Both the position numbers and the translations under genes were made by a program. Below, one piece after another: positions 10,481 to 21,005 of a stretch of 64,000 nt of DNA. The DNA lies in contig OX235275.1 of the NCBI GenBank assembly GCA_944472155.2, forward strand, positions 54,081,228 to 54,145,227, in the 5' to 3' direction. The stretch comes from Trichobilharzia szidati (Eukaryota > Platyhelminthes > Trematoda > Strigeidida > Schistosomatidae). Positions within the stretch are counted from its first letter, which is position 1. Each line of letters begins with the position of its first letter. Below the pieces are notes generated by a model. It did not search any database. It was not told the DNA's origin and saw only the letters and a program-made list of their open reading frames with translations.

Positions 10481-10915
10481 GGAGACTTGGCGCGGGCATC
10501 ACTACCAGAAACATTCTCAACAGCCTTCTAAAGAATTTCATCTCCAGCTGCCTTCTATCTCTCAATATTGAAGATCAAGTGGCCAAATAAGATAAACAAC
10601 ACCAAATTCTGGTAAGGAACCAACGAAGAACCAATAACCCTGTAAATATGATGAATAAAATGGAGAGAAATCGGGCATGCACACTGAGGAGAACGCTAAG
10701 TGATATCACACTCCGGTTGGGCTCTCAAATAGAACCGAGTTGTCAAACAGTGAGTTGGGCATGGGTCCGAGAGTGAAATAGAGGGGATCGTGTTTGGAGG
10801 AAATGGAAAGATATGGATAATGGTGGAGGCAGTCAGAAAAAACTGTGAAGAAGGGAGTAGAATGCAGAGCTGTAGCTCTATATACCATTTGGAACCCAAG
10901 GGAATAATAGTAATC
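10480..10915 (+). pseudogene. RTE-like LINE 3' end
   Basis: Decayed plus-strand C-terminal region corresponding to SLLKNFISSCLLSLNIEDQ.. and the downstream basic tail, ending 'ccatttggaacccaagggaataatagtaat', the RTE 3' end found at many other loci. Many stops are present. Confidence 0.75.
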
Positions 10916-10984
10916 TTGGCAATGAAAGCATCCTAATAAGCGAATTCAACACATTCTTCAGATCTGCTTATATGATCTGTTATG

Positions 10985-11870
10985 CCTTACATTACAGCTG
11001 CTGAGTGAAAACGGTTATCCAGAAAAATTCATCGATAAGAATATGAATCAAAAATCAAGGCAGCCCAAGGTATCAACAGTTCCTAAAATGGCCTTATTCT
11101 TACGAATTCAGTTCCTCGGTGATGATAACATCAGTGAGATATTAACATAACGCCTAAGGAATAAGGCGGTAAAATGAGCATTCAGTGCTTCTGAAGTATG
11201 CTGTGTCTTCAAAACCACACCTATTCGGGAGTTAACGATAAACTGCCCAATTTCGCCTCTTCTGTGTGTATCTAACAATTTGACAGCTGCTGTGGAGCCA
11301 GTTAGTTGCACAGACCGTAAAACTGGGCATGTTTCTTGTCGGATTTCCGAACACCATCCTGCCTAGTTGGTTAAGTAAGGGACAAACAAAATCCATTCAC
11401 AGAGCTATTCTATCTCATATTGTGGATGGAGAACACAAAATTGATGTTAACGAGGAGGCTTTCAAAGTCATCTATCGCATACCAACTAATCTTAACTCTA
11501 CCTCAAGAGTTCGTCTACTACATATTGCTGAGGCTGGCTGTTGGGATCTACATTAAGAAACCTAACTTATGTATCCAAAAGAAGTTGGTTGGTTCAGACA
11601 CTGTCCTTACCTTTATTTCTTATTGTGGAAATTTCCTTAATTTTATTTGATATTCTATTTGCTAGTACATTTTTATGCTTATTATAACTTATACATCTTT
11701 CTTGAACTCTAATTCTATTGTGATCTTACTTTACAAATCGATATTATTTAGAAAACACTAATATTGTTATTAACTACTAATCGAGAATATTCTGTGTATA
11801 TAAACATATATATTTGTAACTGCAGAGCCAGAAGGGGAAATTATCGAAAAGGATATTCTTCTTTGCTCAA
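10985..11870 (+). pseudogene. PLE-B linker, GIY-YIG and 3' UTR
   Basis: The plus strand encodes LLSENGYPEKFIDKNMNQKSR, then a broken linker, then a degraded Cys-rich SYIG-like region at about 11290, then LVKGQTKSIHRAILSHIVDG, EHKIDVNEEAFKVIYRIPTN and RVRLLHIAEA with the conserved Glu, ending with NLCIQKKLV. Several frameshifts (about 11150, 11300, 11535). The AT-rich 3' UTR from 11620 ends with a hammerhead-like motif at 11825-11865. The element is cut off at the 5' end before the RT. Confidence 0.85.
11825..11865 (+). ncRNA. Decayed hammerhead, PLE-B terminal region
   Basis: GAGC (11825-11828) pairs with GCTC (11862-11865). Helix III AAGGAT/ATTCTT gives six pairs after GAA. The CUGAUGA strand is eroded to CAGAAGG, so it should be inactive. 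Confidence 0.5.
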
Positions 11871-12194
11871 TTATTTTGTGTTTTATAGATATCTGAATGA
11901 ATATTTTCATTATATTATTTCTCAATGTGATCTCAAAGAAAAACGTTCCAGATATCGAGAATATTTCAACTTCTCAAAAAATATAGTCCTGCTTTCAGAA
12001 AAACGAAACAACTGACCCTATAAATTGCAATATTCTTAAAATAAATTGTTTAGTTCACCTGATTTATTGGAAATATTCATGAAAACAAATAGAGTAAATT
12101 ATCAATACAAAGTTCATTTATGCAAACAAATCAATGTCCAAAAATGAGAATAGCAAAACAATTCAATCTTTGAGTTTTAAAGTTTTAGTAGCGG

Positions 12195-12357
12195 TAGTTT
12201 TGTTTATTTTCACACGAGGTTAGGGGTGGGGTGGAATTGCTAGGCTCATTCCTAACCTGCCTCCTATCCCAGACTTATTTCTGGGTTGGTCGAGTAGTAA
12301 AACTGGATTTGGACATCGCGTCTGCTTGGGGAGCATTCTACCATTGACGTATTCATC

Positions 12358-12390
<33 letters not shown>
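12195..12390 (-). mobile_element. SINE-A fragment plus (AAT)n
   Basis: The minus strand matches the SINE-A body ('ggctcattcctaacctgcctc', 'tggtcgagtag'). It is followed by an (AAT) microsatellite at about 12358-12390. Confidence 0.55.
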
Positions 12391-12639
12391 TCCAATTGAA
12401 TAAATATGATCCAGTTCAGAGAACACAACTACATCCAAATGTGATGACAAAAGACTGATCCGTGGTGAACAAAGAATCCCTTACTCTTCTTCAGGCTCTA
12501 CAGTTATATATCAATAACAATGATAGTTGAGGAACAATTGTTTAATGACACCACCAATATTTCAAATAACATCCAATCGATAGGATCAATAGGTTGCAGT
12601 TTTAAAGCATCTGCAAATGATACTACACATCAATAGATG

Positions 12640-13080
12640 GCTGGACTAGGTACTTCATCTTTCAGTCGAGGAATTATAACCAGTTGTGTGGAGGGTGTGA
12701 GCTGCAGACTACCTCTTCTTTTATCTTACAGTTTACCTGCTCCTGTGGAGCCAGTCAGTTACATTCGGCGTTGCCCTAAGAACTTAGTCTTTCTTGGTGG
12801 AGAAGCCTCTACCAGGTATAGTAAAAACCATCAACACTTCGATATTAGACTACGCCATCTTGACAGGCCACAAAGCCAGTTAGTATCTAAAAATCTTCTC
12901 TATCATCTATTGCGTACCAAAATACACGATGTACGCGATACTTCTAGTAGGAGGGGCCATTTCAATTCGCTTAAAACAACGACCAGAGCTCTGTGTGCAA
13001 AATAAACAGGTCTAGCCACTATGAGTATTCTGCCCCTCTCTACGGGATCTATAAATTCTGTAAAATTATTTTTCTTAATT
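12640..13080 (+). pseudogene. PLE-D GIY-YIG remnant
   Basis: The plus strand holds 'tttacctgctcctgtggagccagtcagttac' (the FTCSCGAS-type Cys-rich strand), a broken SYIG region, 'tattagactacgccatcttgacaggc' (RHLL..TG-like), 'atctattgcgtaccaaaata' (IYRVPN-like) and a CVQNK-like end. It has stops in every frame. It is the most decayed PLE-D copy; its 3' UTR runs to about 13330. Confidence 0.65.
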
Positions 13081-13329
13081 GATCTCATATCGAGTTTAGT
13101 GTTATAATGATGCGTATTATTGCTAATGTAGACCTAATTTTTCTAAAATACATTTATCTTTATACCACTGTTTGTATTTCCCTCCAATTATAACCTTGGA
13201 ACCCTATTGGTTGTTGACTGTTTTAACTTGTCAGTGCCATTAAAGACTCTCAAGGCCATTCAAAGTATATATATATAAATACGCAACTGCTATCAACCCT
13301 TTACGGCTTTTGATTTGAGACAGTAAAAG

Positions 13330-13880
13330 CTCTTGCGTTGCGGGTTCGGTGGTATCTTATCGCCTTACTGTTGTCGTTGCTGTCACTAATAGTGATTAGA
13401 GCAGTAAGCTCAAAAATCGACTAGGTAGGAAGTTCGTTAGCACAAACTACCAAGTGTAGTAACTGTCATATGAATTATCACTTAATGATACTTTTCAACT
13501 GCAATCTATTGATTTCTCTGAATCCATGTTATTTAAAACAACAGTAATATTGTCAGGTAACAGTAGTTCTTCAATTATTATGTAAGACTTGATGAAGGGA
13601 AAGACTGCTGAGTTGGAAACTTTAGTCAATAAAATATAGTCTAATCATCGTTGTCCAAAAATCAGGATAACACACAGTCATTTTTATCTCATACAAGATA
13701 AGGTACTTTACATAATACTGAAACAGAAAAAGCTCTTTTATAACAGTGAATACCTAAATGTCTTCATTTAATTCATAAACGTATAACCAGATCTACATTA
13801 TTTTATCAACTATTGAACACAGTGAATTATCTGTGAACGATACACTCACATGTCATGTGATCCATAAAGGAAAACTCAGA
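13330..13880. other. No feature recognised
   Basis: AT-rich DNA with no clear coding or repeat match. Confidence 0.45.
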
Positions 13881-14760
13881 GATATTTTGAAGTTAAGATA
13901 GGAGTAAGACAAGGCCACCTACGGTTACCGATGATATTCCTCTTGGTGATGATCTGGATCATGCGACAGACTGTAAGATGACGAAAAACCTGAACTTCTT
14001 GGACGATTTATGTCCAGTATCACAAAAATCCGGAGACCTACAGGTGAAAACTACAAAAAAAATTAGCAGAAGAGACAGGCAACGAAGACAGGACTTCAAA
14101 TGAACATAGAAAGAATAGCGGTTAGACCTCATGACAACCAACAACAACAAAAGCACTAATCAATATCTCTTTCACTTATCTAGGCAGCATCTCTCCAGCT
14201 ACAGGCGACACAGATGAGATTGTTAAATTCAGCCAAGAATAGAAAAGTAGGACAAATATTTATTATTCCCGAAATCACTATGGAGATCTATAGTACCCAT
14301 CACAAGGCTTGAAATCCAAATTTCAAACACTAATGCATATTCAGCGCTTCTATAGGGTTTAGAGACTTAGTTCTCGCTTATCTGAAAGCATCTCTAACAA
14401 GTCACTGCAGACTTCTATCAAAATCAGCTCACTTCGCTCGTCAGTGAAGATCAGATGGCCGGAAAATATTAGCAACGGAGATAACAAATGGGGGATGGAT
14501 CGAACACACTCTGAGAAGACCATTGAGTGACATCACATGCAAGACAAACCATCGAGTTGAAACCGAACGAGAAACGACGATTTGGGCGTTACTCTGAAGG
14601 AACCACAGAGGAGATTGTGCGAAGAGGAGATAAAGGCTTATTGATAATCAGGGAGCAAATTAAGAAGGATCACAGAAAACAGGATGAAACAGATATGTTC
14701 TGTTGAAATTCTATGTTCCACTCGCAGCCTAATGAAATAAATAATAAAGGTAATAATAAC
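13880..14760 (+). pseudogene. RTE-like LINE, RT C-terminal region
   Basis: The plus strand gives GVRQGHLRLPMIFLLVMIWIM (RT motif B region), NLNFLDDLCPVSQKSGDLQ (motif C, catalytic ADD decayed to LDD), a CAA-rich stretch at about 14134-14152 equal to the Gln tract of other copies, YLGSI-like sequence at about 14180, and the basic WPEKISN..RRRRW-type tail to 'tctatgttccactcgcagcc'. Many frameshifts. Confidence 0.8.
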
Positions 14761-14774
14761 ACTTTCAATTATTG

Positions 14775-15110
14775 GTTTTTGCAGGGATTTTTGTTTGACT
14801 GGTTGTAGGATTTCATCATGAGATGACATTAGTCAGAGAACCACTGAAAAACCAACTGGAAGTACTGGACAACCAGCTGTTTTGTCCTAATCTGGGACTC
14901 TTCAGAAGTACGCACCCATCACCAGAGTTTGAACCCACGACCTTCTGGTCACAAGGCTAGCGAGTTCGTAGACCATTAAGCCACTTGGCCCCGGTGGGTG
15001 CGTGCTTCTGAAGAGTCCCAAACTAGACTGACGGAACAGCTGTTCATTACTCCCCGCAGGCTTTCCAATGGTTCTCTAACTGATGTCAGCTCATGATAAA
15101 ATTCTCCAAC
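14775..15110. mobile_element. HH-SINE inverted pair
   Basis: A minus-strand copy (14775-14995, with TTTGAACCC B box) abuts a plus-strand hammerhead half (14996-15110) at 'ggccccggtgggtgcg'. The minus motif is GTACTT, CTGAAGA, GTCC..GGAC, AAAA; the plus motif is GTGCTT, CTGAAGA, GTCC, with GGAA for GAAA. Both keep the CUGAAGA strand and lose the GAAA strand. Confidence 0.75.
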
Positions 15111-15950
15111 CAATAGTGCTATCAACTATTGAATACCTTGAACAGTGTATGAACGATACTTCCTATCAATTAATTTATCTGATTGCATCATTTCAATCAT
15201 CATTCATAGACAGACTTGATAACTCTTTTATTGATTACTCCCCAGTGAATTAATCCCATATAATAGCGTTAAAATGCTATTCAAATTGCCTAATCTATTA
15301 ATTAATCACTTCAATTAAATAAAACTGCTCTGGATAAAATCAAAGCTTATCTTCCCACGTTTTTCCTACCTTTAGACATCAGATTAGACAGAGTATGGAA
15401 GGGGGTGGGTGGGTGATGGAAATTATACACCAATGAAAATTCCATCTCCACACACACACACACACGCACTCACTCACACCGGCGTCATTAATTATTTTCA
15501 CCAAAAAAAAAGATATATTGTCATAATTCTCTTTTGATTACCTTCTAAATGATGTAATCATATCTATTAATCAAAATGTATACTTTGTCTAATGCTTATT
15601 ACGTATTTATTGATCTGTTTTAGCCTCCTATTGGTCGATGTGTATTGTATCGATCGATATGATTTAAAAAAAAATTAATTAAAATAGATTAATTGTATGT
15701 ATAGTCTGAATTAGCCTAGCCTAATTCACTACTTTGCTAGCCAGTTTTAAAACCCGATAAAAGTGCGGATGCTAAACGTGGGGGCTAGTGATCTTATCAT
15801 GAGAAATTAATCTAATCTCTACAGAAACTATAACGTATGAAACACAAATACTCTTTCTTCATTAGAATTGGAGAGTTAAAATGGCGTAGGCTGATGAAAG
15901 CCTTTGGGAAGTCAGTCAGTCAGTCAATCGGTACTGTCGTCTTTCAATGA
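15111..15950. other. AT-rich; (CA)n at about 15449-15466
   Basis: A short CA microsatellite and AT-rich DNA. No gene seen. Confidence 0.5.
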
Positions 15951-16790
15951 AAGCAAAAATTAGCACGAATGTGTTAAGCAGACAAGAAGATGTGGACATC
16001 GTGGATGATTTATGTCTAATGTCACACATACAGGAAGATTTATAGGCGGAAACGGACAAGTTGGAAGAAGAGGGGTGCGAACAAGATGGGATTTCAAGTA
16101 AAAATAGAGAAGACAGAGGTGATGAAGATGCTCCACAACTAGCACTAGTCACTGTCAACGGGGGAAATTTGAACAAGATCAGTTCTTTGACTTATCTAGG
16201 CAGCTTCGTTTCAACTACAGGTGATGGCACGAATGAGTCAAATGTCAAAGCCGGCTAGGATCAGGGAAGCAAGACAGTGTGTGAAAATCAACTGCACTCA
16301 GTATAAGCAATACGATTCGGACTTTCAACGCCAATGTCAAATGACTGCTTCTATGCGGTTCACCGACTTGGAGTGTCCTCAAAAGAATTTCCAACAGGTT
16401 GGTGGAAACTTTCACCAACAGCTGCTTTACCGGCTCCAAACTGAAAATTAAATTCTCAGAAAGGATTAGCAACAAGGAACCGTGGCAACAAGAACAAAAG
16501 GGGCTGTCATCCAAAAGATATACCAAAGGAGGCGCAGGTAGATGGACCCACGCCAAGGAGACCGCTGGGTGACGTCCTGCACCATCTTAGTCCTTAAATG
16601 GAACCTGAATGGAAAATGACAGTCAAGTAGAGAGTTCGACGGTAGAATGAAGGAGATTAATTTGAACCGAAGATCAGAAATTATGGGCATTCGTGTAGCC
16701 AGCTAAAAAGGATTTTAGAGAACAGGATGAAATAGGTGTGTGCTGTTGAATCCTTATGTTCTACTCGGAACTTGATATAATGCTTCTTCT
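15950..16790 (+). pseudogene. RTE-like LINE, RT C-terminal region
   Basis: VDIVDDLCLMSHIQEDL (motif C with VDD), KTEVMKM-like, LVTVNGGNLNKISSLTYLGS followed by FVSTTGDGTNESNVKAG, then a decayed basic tail and 'cttatgttctactcggaac', the RTE 3' end. The Gln tract is short here. Stops at about 16040 and 16255 and several shifts. Confidence 0.8.
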
Positions 16791-16829
16791 AAACATTCCC
16801 ATGTACAAATACTGAATGAACACATTTGT

Positions 16830-17010
16830 TGAATAATACGAGATGGTTGGAGGCAATCAGCAGGAAGCCTTGTACCTAGGTTTCGTGCTAGCTGGCACTT
16901 GTCAGCAAGGTGTATCTGCAGCCGTGAAGGAACTCACGTCCCTTCTGAGATTCGAACCCGCGTCACCCAGTGCTACCTGCAGTCAGAGACGTTACCACTG
17001 AGCTATTCAT
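16830..17010 (-). mobile_element. tRNA-like SINE (family T)
   Basis: The minus strand reads 'atagctcagtggtaacgtct' (A-box-like) and CGGGTTCGAATCTC (B box), then a body with 'gagttccttcacggctgcag'. It has tRNA character but no plausible acceptor/anticodon fold, so a SINE rather than a tRNA gene. Fragments recur at 19612-19740, 20625-20660 and 36366-36420. Confidence 0.7.
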
Positions 17011-17261
17011 CCTTATTTGTTGTTGTCGCAATGTTCCTGTGTATGTATGTATTTAACATTAAAAAGAAAATTGTATCAATAACAATGTTTATAGAGGAGT
17101 TTTCAGATGATGAGTCCTCCGACCGAAAATGGTGAATTCATTAAATACTGCTGCTGTTTTTCACGGTTGTTGCTTGTTTTATATTTTAACATTGGTGAAA
17201 GTACTCGGTATTACTCTGTTCTGAACGACTATCCATGCTACATAAATTTTTAGTGATATAA

Positions 17262-17263
<2 letters not shown>

Positions 17264-17303
<40 letters not shown>
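17264..17303 (+). repeat. (TG)n microsatellite
   Basis: About 20 uninterrupted TG units. Confidence 0.95.
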
Positions 17304-17304
<1 letters not shown>

Positions 17305-17334
17305 TAACAAATGTTTGATAGTTCCTACGTCTTC

Positions 17335-17748
17335 TCAAGAATTGGCTTGTAGGGATTCTATTTGTTTCACATCAGACCACGGATTGATATCATTTAGAGA
17401 ACCATTGAAAACCAACCAAGGAGTACTGGACAGCCAGCTGTTTCGTCAGCCTGGTTTGGCACTCATCGGTGGTACGCACCCACCGCCGGGGGTCGAACAC
17501 GAGACCTTCCGGTTACAAGGTAGGTTTGCATACCATTCAGTCACTGGGACCCGATTCAATGGCCACTGCATGAATTCTAACTCCTACCAATTCGTGGTTT
17601 TAGCACGACTACCGACCAATGTCACCGGTAGGAACTCTATCCCCACTCCCAACTGGATGAACCCCACTGTGGTGACGAATCCTCACTAGAACTCACTCCA
17701 GGCAGCTTCGTCCTCTAGCAAGTCACTAGCGAGCATCAGATTAATTTT
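17335..17748 (-). mobile_element. HH-SINE, near full length
   Basis: Minus strand: a left body of about 230 bp (17525-17748), 'ggtcccagtgactgaatggt' head, 'cttgtaaccggaaggtctcg' with a damaged B box (TTCGACCCC), hammerhead half (17425-17480) and the tail to 17335. The ribozyme has CCGAUGA for CUGANGA, GACGAAAC, and a longer helix III (ACAG CUGG CUGU C). It is the best example of the whole unit. Confidence 0.8.
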
Positions 17749-17825
17749 CGAAAATTAGTTTGTAGTGATTGTATTTCAATATAGCAAAAATATTCATTCA
17801 GACATCTATAAAACACAAAATAATC

Positions 17826-17865
17826 GAGCAAAGAATATGCTTTCGATAAATTCCTCTTCCGGCTC
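17826..17865 (-). ncRNA. Decayed hammerhead, PLE-B left arm
   Basis: Helix I GAGC/GCTC and GAAA are kept. The CUGAUGA strand is CGGAAGA. Confidence 0.45.
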
Positions 17866-18059
17866 TACAATTATATATGCATGTTTATATACACAGAATA
17901 TTTTAAATTAGTAGTTAATAACAATATTAGCGTTTTTTTAAATAATATCGATTTGTAAAGTATGGTCAATGCAATTACAGTTCATTAAAGATGCTTAAAT
18001 TATAATAATAATAAAGACATAGCAGCGAATAGAATATCAACTAAAATTAGGAAAATTCC

Positions 18060-18417
18060 ACAAAAATTCTGGATTATTCAAACCTGGATGGCCAAGGTAA
18101 TGATAATGACTGAACTAACTTCTTTTGGGTACATAAATTAGGCTTATTAATATGGATCCCCATAGCCTCAGCAATATTTAGAAGTCGAACTCTAAAAGCG
18201 AAATTGAGATTCGTAGGTATGTGGTAAATGACCCTGAAAGCATGATTAACGTCAATCTTGTGTTCCATCTTCACAAGATGAGACAGAACAGCGCAGTGTG
18301 AATAGATTTTGTTTGTCCTTTGCTTAACCAGGCAGAGTGATGTTCGGAAATTCGACGAGAAACACGCCTAATTGTACGGCCTATGCAACTAACTGGCTCC
18401 ACAGGAGCAGTTACGAA
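18060..18417 (-). pseudogene. PLE-B GIY-YIG C-terminal remnant
   Basis: Minus strand: a decayed Cys-rich TCSCGAS-type strand at about 18405, then EHKIDVNHAFRVIYHIPTN, NFAFRVRLLNIAEAMGIHIN with the conserved Glu, KPNLCTQKKLVQSLSLPWPS. The last 66 codons are open; upstream is shifted. The plus-strand partner (18425-18560) repeats the RVRLLNIAEA part with a frameshift. Confidence 0.85.
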
Positions 18418-18582
18418 TACCTACGAATCTCAATTTTGCCTTAAGAGTTCGACTACTAAATATTGCTGAGGCTGGCTGTTGGGATCCATATTACCAACAA
18501 GCCTAATTTGTGCATCCAAAAGAAGTTAGTTCAGACATTATCCATACCTTGGCCATCTAGGTTTGAATAATCCGGAATTTTT

Positions 18583-18825
18583 GTCGAATTTCGCGTCGGT
18601 GGTATAGCGGTTAGGACGCTTGTCGACCATGCACATGGTCCGGGGTTCGATCCCCGGCCGACGCACTCCTTTACCTCTCTGAGCCAGATGTAATGCTGGT
18701 GAAGAGGAAAGGTTGGGCATGAGGCTAGCAACCCCTTCCTGTAAAAGAAACACTGCTACAGAAACTTCGAGCCTCTAGCTTGAAGCCGTATGTTCCACTG
18801 GGGAACGTGAAGGAAAAAAAAATTT
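18583..18825 (+). mobile_element. SINE-A, nested in PLE-B
   Basis: A tRNA-like head (18590-18664) begins GCGTCGG and ends CCGACGC, which pair as a 7-bp acceptor-like stem, with a 'ggttaggacg' A-box region and GGGGTTCGATCC B box. The body 'tcctttacctctctgagcca' leads to the tail 'ttgaagccgtatgttccact' shared with RTE LINEs, then a poly-A-like end. The PLE sequence resumes at 'ttgtggaattttcc', as in the other arm, and AATTT..GT strings on both sides look like a short target duplication. Confidence 0.85.
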
Positions 18826-18871
18826 GTGGAATTTTCCTAATTTCAGTTGATATTCTATTCGCTATTATATC

Positions 18872-18872
<1 letters not shown>

Positions 18873-18929
<57 letters not shown>
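18873..18929 (+). repeat. (TTA)n microsatellite
   Basis: About 19 TTA units inside the PLE-B 3' UTR. The mirror arm has only a few ATA units at about 18003-18012, so the tract grew after insertion. Confidence 0.9.
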
Positions 18930-18930
<1 letters not shown>

Positions 18931-19066
18931 AATTTAAGCATCTTTAATGAACTGTAATTCCATTGTGATCTTACTTAATAAATCGATATTATTTTAAAAA
19001 ACGCTAATATTGTTATTAACTACTAATTTAAAATATTCTGTGTATATAAACATTTACATAATTGTA

Positions 19067-19106
19067 GAGCCGGAAGAGGGATTTATCGAAAGGGATATTC
19101 TTTGCT
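19067..19106 (+). ncRNA. Decayed hammerhead, PLE-B right arm
   Basis: GAGC (19067-19070) pairs with GCTC (19103-19106). GAAA is kept; the other core strand is CGGAAGA, as in the left arm. Confidence 0.45.
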
Positions 19107-19128
19107 CGATTATTTTGTGATTGTATTT

Positions 19129-19255
19129 GTTTCAATTTAGACCGTGGATTAATATCACTTAGAGAACCATTGAAAACCAACCAGAGAGTACTGGACAGCT
19201 GTTTCGTCAGCCTAGTTTTGGATTCATCAGCAGCAGTACGCACCTACTATGAAAA
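19129..19255 (-). mobile_element. HH-SINE, split by PLE-B
   Basis: Continues the SINE begun at 17749. Minus-strand motif GTACTG, CTG, CTGATGA, ATCC, AAAACTA, GGCTGAC, GAAACAGCTGTC, CAGTAC. Both core strands look intact, but a CTG insertion and a weak helix II spoil the fit. Confidence 0.7.
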
Positions 19256-19611
19256 TTTTGAAAAATAACATATAAAGGTAACCATTTGGTTAAATTGTTG
19301 TAAAATATGAACAAAGTTTACGACCGGAAATATGAATTCACTACATTTATTCCATATATCATCGAAATAACATCAGCAAACAGACAAACCAAAAAAACAA
19401 ACAAACAAATACACTTTATTTTAAACAAACTCAATTTTAAATGGTTACAATGAACATCCATGTAACATAAAATATATGTCAGAAGTTCAAGCTACAATGA
19501 TCCATTATTTCAAATTTTGAAAAAAAATAATATTTAAACAATAATGCAAGGTGATATTTGACAATTCGATGTATATTAATCTCTAAACAATATTACCATT
19601 TAGTTTTAGAT

Positions 19612-19740
19612 GGTTGAAGGCAATCAGTCGGCAGGAAGTCTTTCAACTAGGTTTCGTACCTGTTGGCACTTTTCAGCCAGAAATATCTACAACCTCAATG
19701 GAATGGATTTCTCATTACTGCAATTAAGGGAATGATTTCA
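19612..19740 (-). mobile_element. tRNA-like SINE family T fragment
   Basis: 'agatggttgaaggcaatcag' and 'aggtttcgtacctgttggca' match 16845-16905. The B-box half is missing here. Confidence 0.6.
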
Positions 19741-19771
19741 ACACTTGTTCTGGACATTTAGGAAATACTAC

Positions 19772-20105
19772 TGTGGTGAGAGCTGTCTACTAGCCAAAGT
19801 GGTAGACAGTAATTTACGTCAATATTTACGTTCCCAAGATTTGTCGTGAGAAAATGTGAACAAAGATTGATTCAAAACCGACCATAGCAGACTTTGCGTA
19901 GGCGGATGCAGTTAACATATAGAGGATTTGACATTCAAGAAACAGTCACAAATAGATGAAAGATTAACTTTACGTGAGAAACAACCAATTGGAAGACTGT
20001 GTTTGTTTGTTTAAATATCCATAGTAATGTACATGAAATATATAAATATGCGTAGATTTCCTTAATAAATGATCTGTTGCCTGACTCTTGCCTTCTGTCG
20101 TTACA
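19772..20105 (+). mobile_element. Solo LTR, family 1, with 4-bp target duplication
   Basis: 334 bp starting TGTGGTGAG and ending GTCGTTACA (TG..CA ends), flanked by CTAC at 19768-19771 and 20106-20109. An AATAAAT polyadenylation-like signal lies at about 20063-20069. No internal region is attached, as expected after LTR-LTR recombination. Related copies: 5758 and 60570. Its end resembles that of the Gypsy-like LTRs at 42331 and 53716. Confidence 0.8.
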
Positions 20106-20179
20106 CTACTACTACTATTACCCCATACGATGACTAGGTATGAATAAAGAAAACTAAAAAAAAGAAAGTTTTGAAGTTG

Positions 20180-20555
20180 TGTAGTTATAACTGATATGAA
20201 TGAAAGGCTGACCAGGAGGAATCAGGAAAGAATCAACAACAAGAAACTCTGAGAACAAACCAATCAAGAACTGATTGCTCAACAAGTATGCAAAAGAAAA
20301 TGTAGATGGATACATCCTACACAGACTGAGGAAACCATCGAATGACATCGCGCACCAGACCATGGCTTGAATGGAACCCGAATAAGAAACGACGAATAGG
20401 GCGTCACTTTGAGGGTGATATATAGGAGATGAGAGCGTATGAGCAATCTTGGGGTTAGCTAGGGAGGACTAAATAGAGAACAGGGCAAATTAGAGGTGTG
20501 CAGTTGAAGCCTTATTATTTCACTCGGAACCCAAGGAAACAATAATAATAATGAA
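20180..20555 (+). pseudogene. RTE-like LINE 3' end
   Basis: Decayed basic C-terminal region (RRKWRWIHPT..LRKPSND-like, NPNKKRRIG-like) ending 'ttcactcggaacccaaggaa' and (AAT)n. No open frame. Confidence 0.75.
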
Positions 20556-20741
20556 CAATTACTTGTGTTCAAAACGTCATCCTGTTTCACTGTGTGATAC
20601 ATGTAATGAACAAATTAATATGGAATTACGTTACCACTGAGTTATTCAGGCACATCAATGACCTCCTACAATACCATAATGGATACAGGATTTCATCGTG
20701 AACTGACATTGGTTAGAGAACCACTGGAAAACCAGCTGGGT

Positions 20742-20787
20742 GTACTGGCCAGCTGTTTCATCCTAGTTTGGGACTCTTCAGCAGTTC
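20742..20787 (-). ncRNA. HH-SINE hammerhead, near-intact core
   Basis: Minus strand: GAACUG, CUGAAGA, GUCC, loop CAAACUA, GGAU, GAAA, CAGCUGGC, CAGUAC. Both core strands are intact and helices I and II hold (one mismatch, one wobble). The cleavage triplet is GGC rather than GUC, which should block self-cleavage. Confidence 0.6.
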
Positions 20788-20889
20788 GCACCCACCACCT
20801 TCTGGTTGATGCTGCACTTGGGATGCAAGAGACTAATAATAATAATTACAAGATTGATCACAAACTGACTTCAGTAGAGTCATGGGTAC

Positions 20890-20934
20890 ATACTGATGAA
20901 GAGTCCAAAATAGGGACGAAAACGTATCTAGTAT
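20890..20934 (+). ncRNA. HH-SINE hammerhead variant
   Basis: AUACUG (20890-20895), AUGAAGA (C3 to A), GUCC, AAAAUAG, GGAC, GAAA, then AUC and UAGUAU. Helix I AUACUG/UAGUAU is a compensated version of GUACUG/CAGUAC. Confidence 0.6.
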
Positions 20935-21005
20935 TCCCTGATGATTTTCACTGGTTCGCCAACTGCGGCCAGTTCGTGATCAGAATTGAAGCCAGTCGAA
21001 TCCCC

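Larger units (their letters stand above)
17766..19128. mobile_element. PLE-B head-to-head pair with 11-bp target duplication
   Basis: Minus copy 17777-18417 and plus copy 18418-19117, both truncated at the 5' end, meet at about 18417. The 3' ends face outward. The flanks are direct repeats TGATTGTATTT at 17766-17776 and 19118-19128. Outside them the sequence reads continuously as one HH-SINE (17749-17776 then 19118-19255), so the pair entered that SINE as a unit. A SINE-A (18583-18825) and a (TTA) expansion are later changes in the right arm. Confidence 0.85.
20660..21005. mobile_element. HH-SINE inverted pair
   Basis: Minus copy (about 20670-20815) and plus copy (about 20875-21005) face each other with a 'aataataataat' string between. 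Each ends in the 'tggttcgccaact'/'ggttagagaacc' tail. The two hammerhead halves are among the best in the window. Confidence 0.75.

Noticed and set aside
16975..17010. tRNA on the minus strand ('atagctcagtggtaacg')
   Set aside because: Good A and B boxes but no acceptor pairing; part of dispersed SINE family T.
18590..18664. tRNA gene (7-bp acceptor-like stem GCGTCGG/CCGACGC)
   Set aside because: The T arm and anticodon arm do not fold properly and the sequence continues into a SINE body with LINE-type tail; the same head recurs in several SINE copies.
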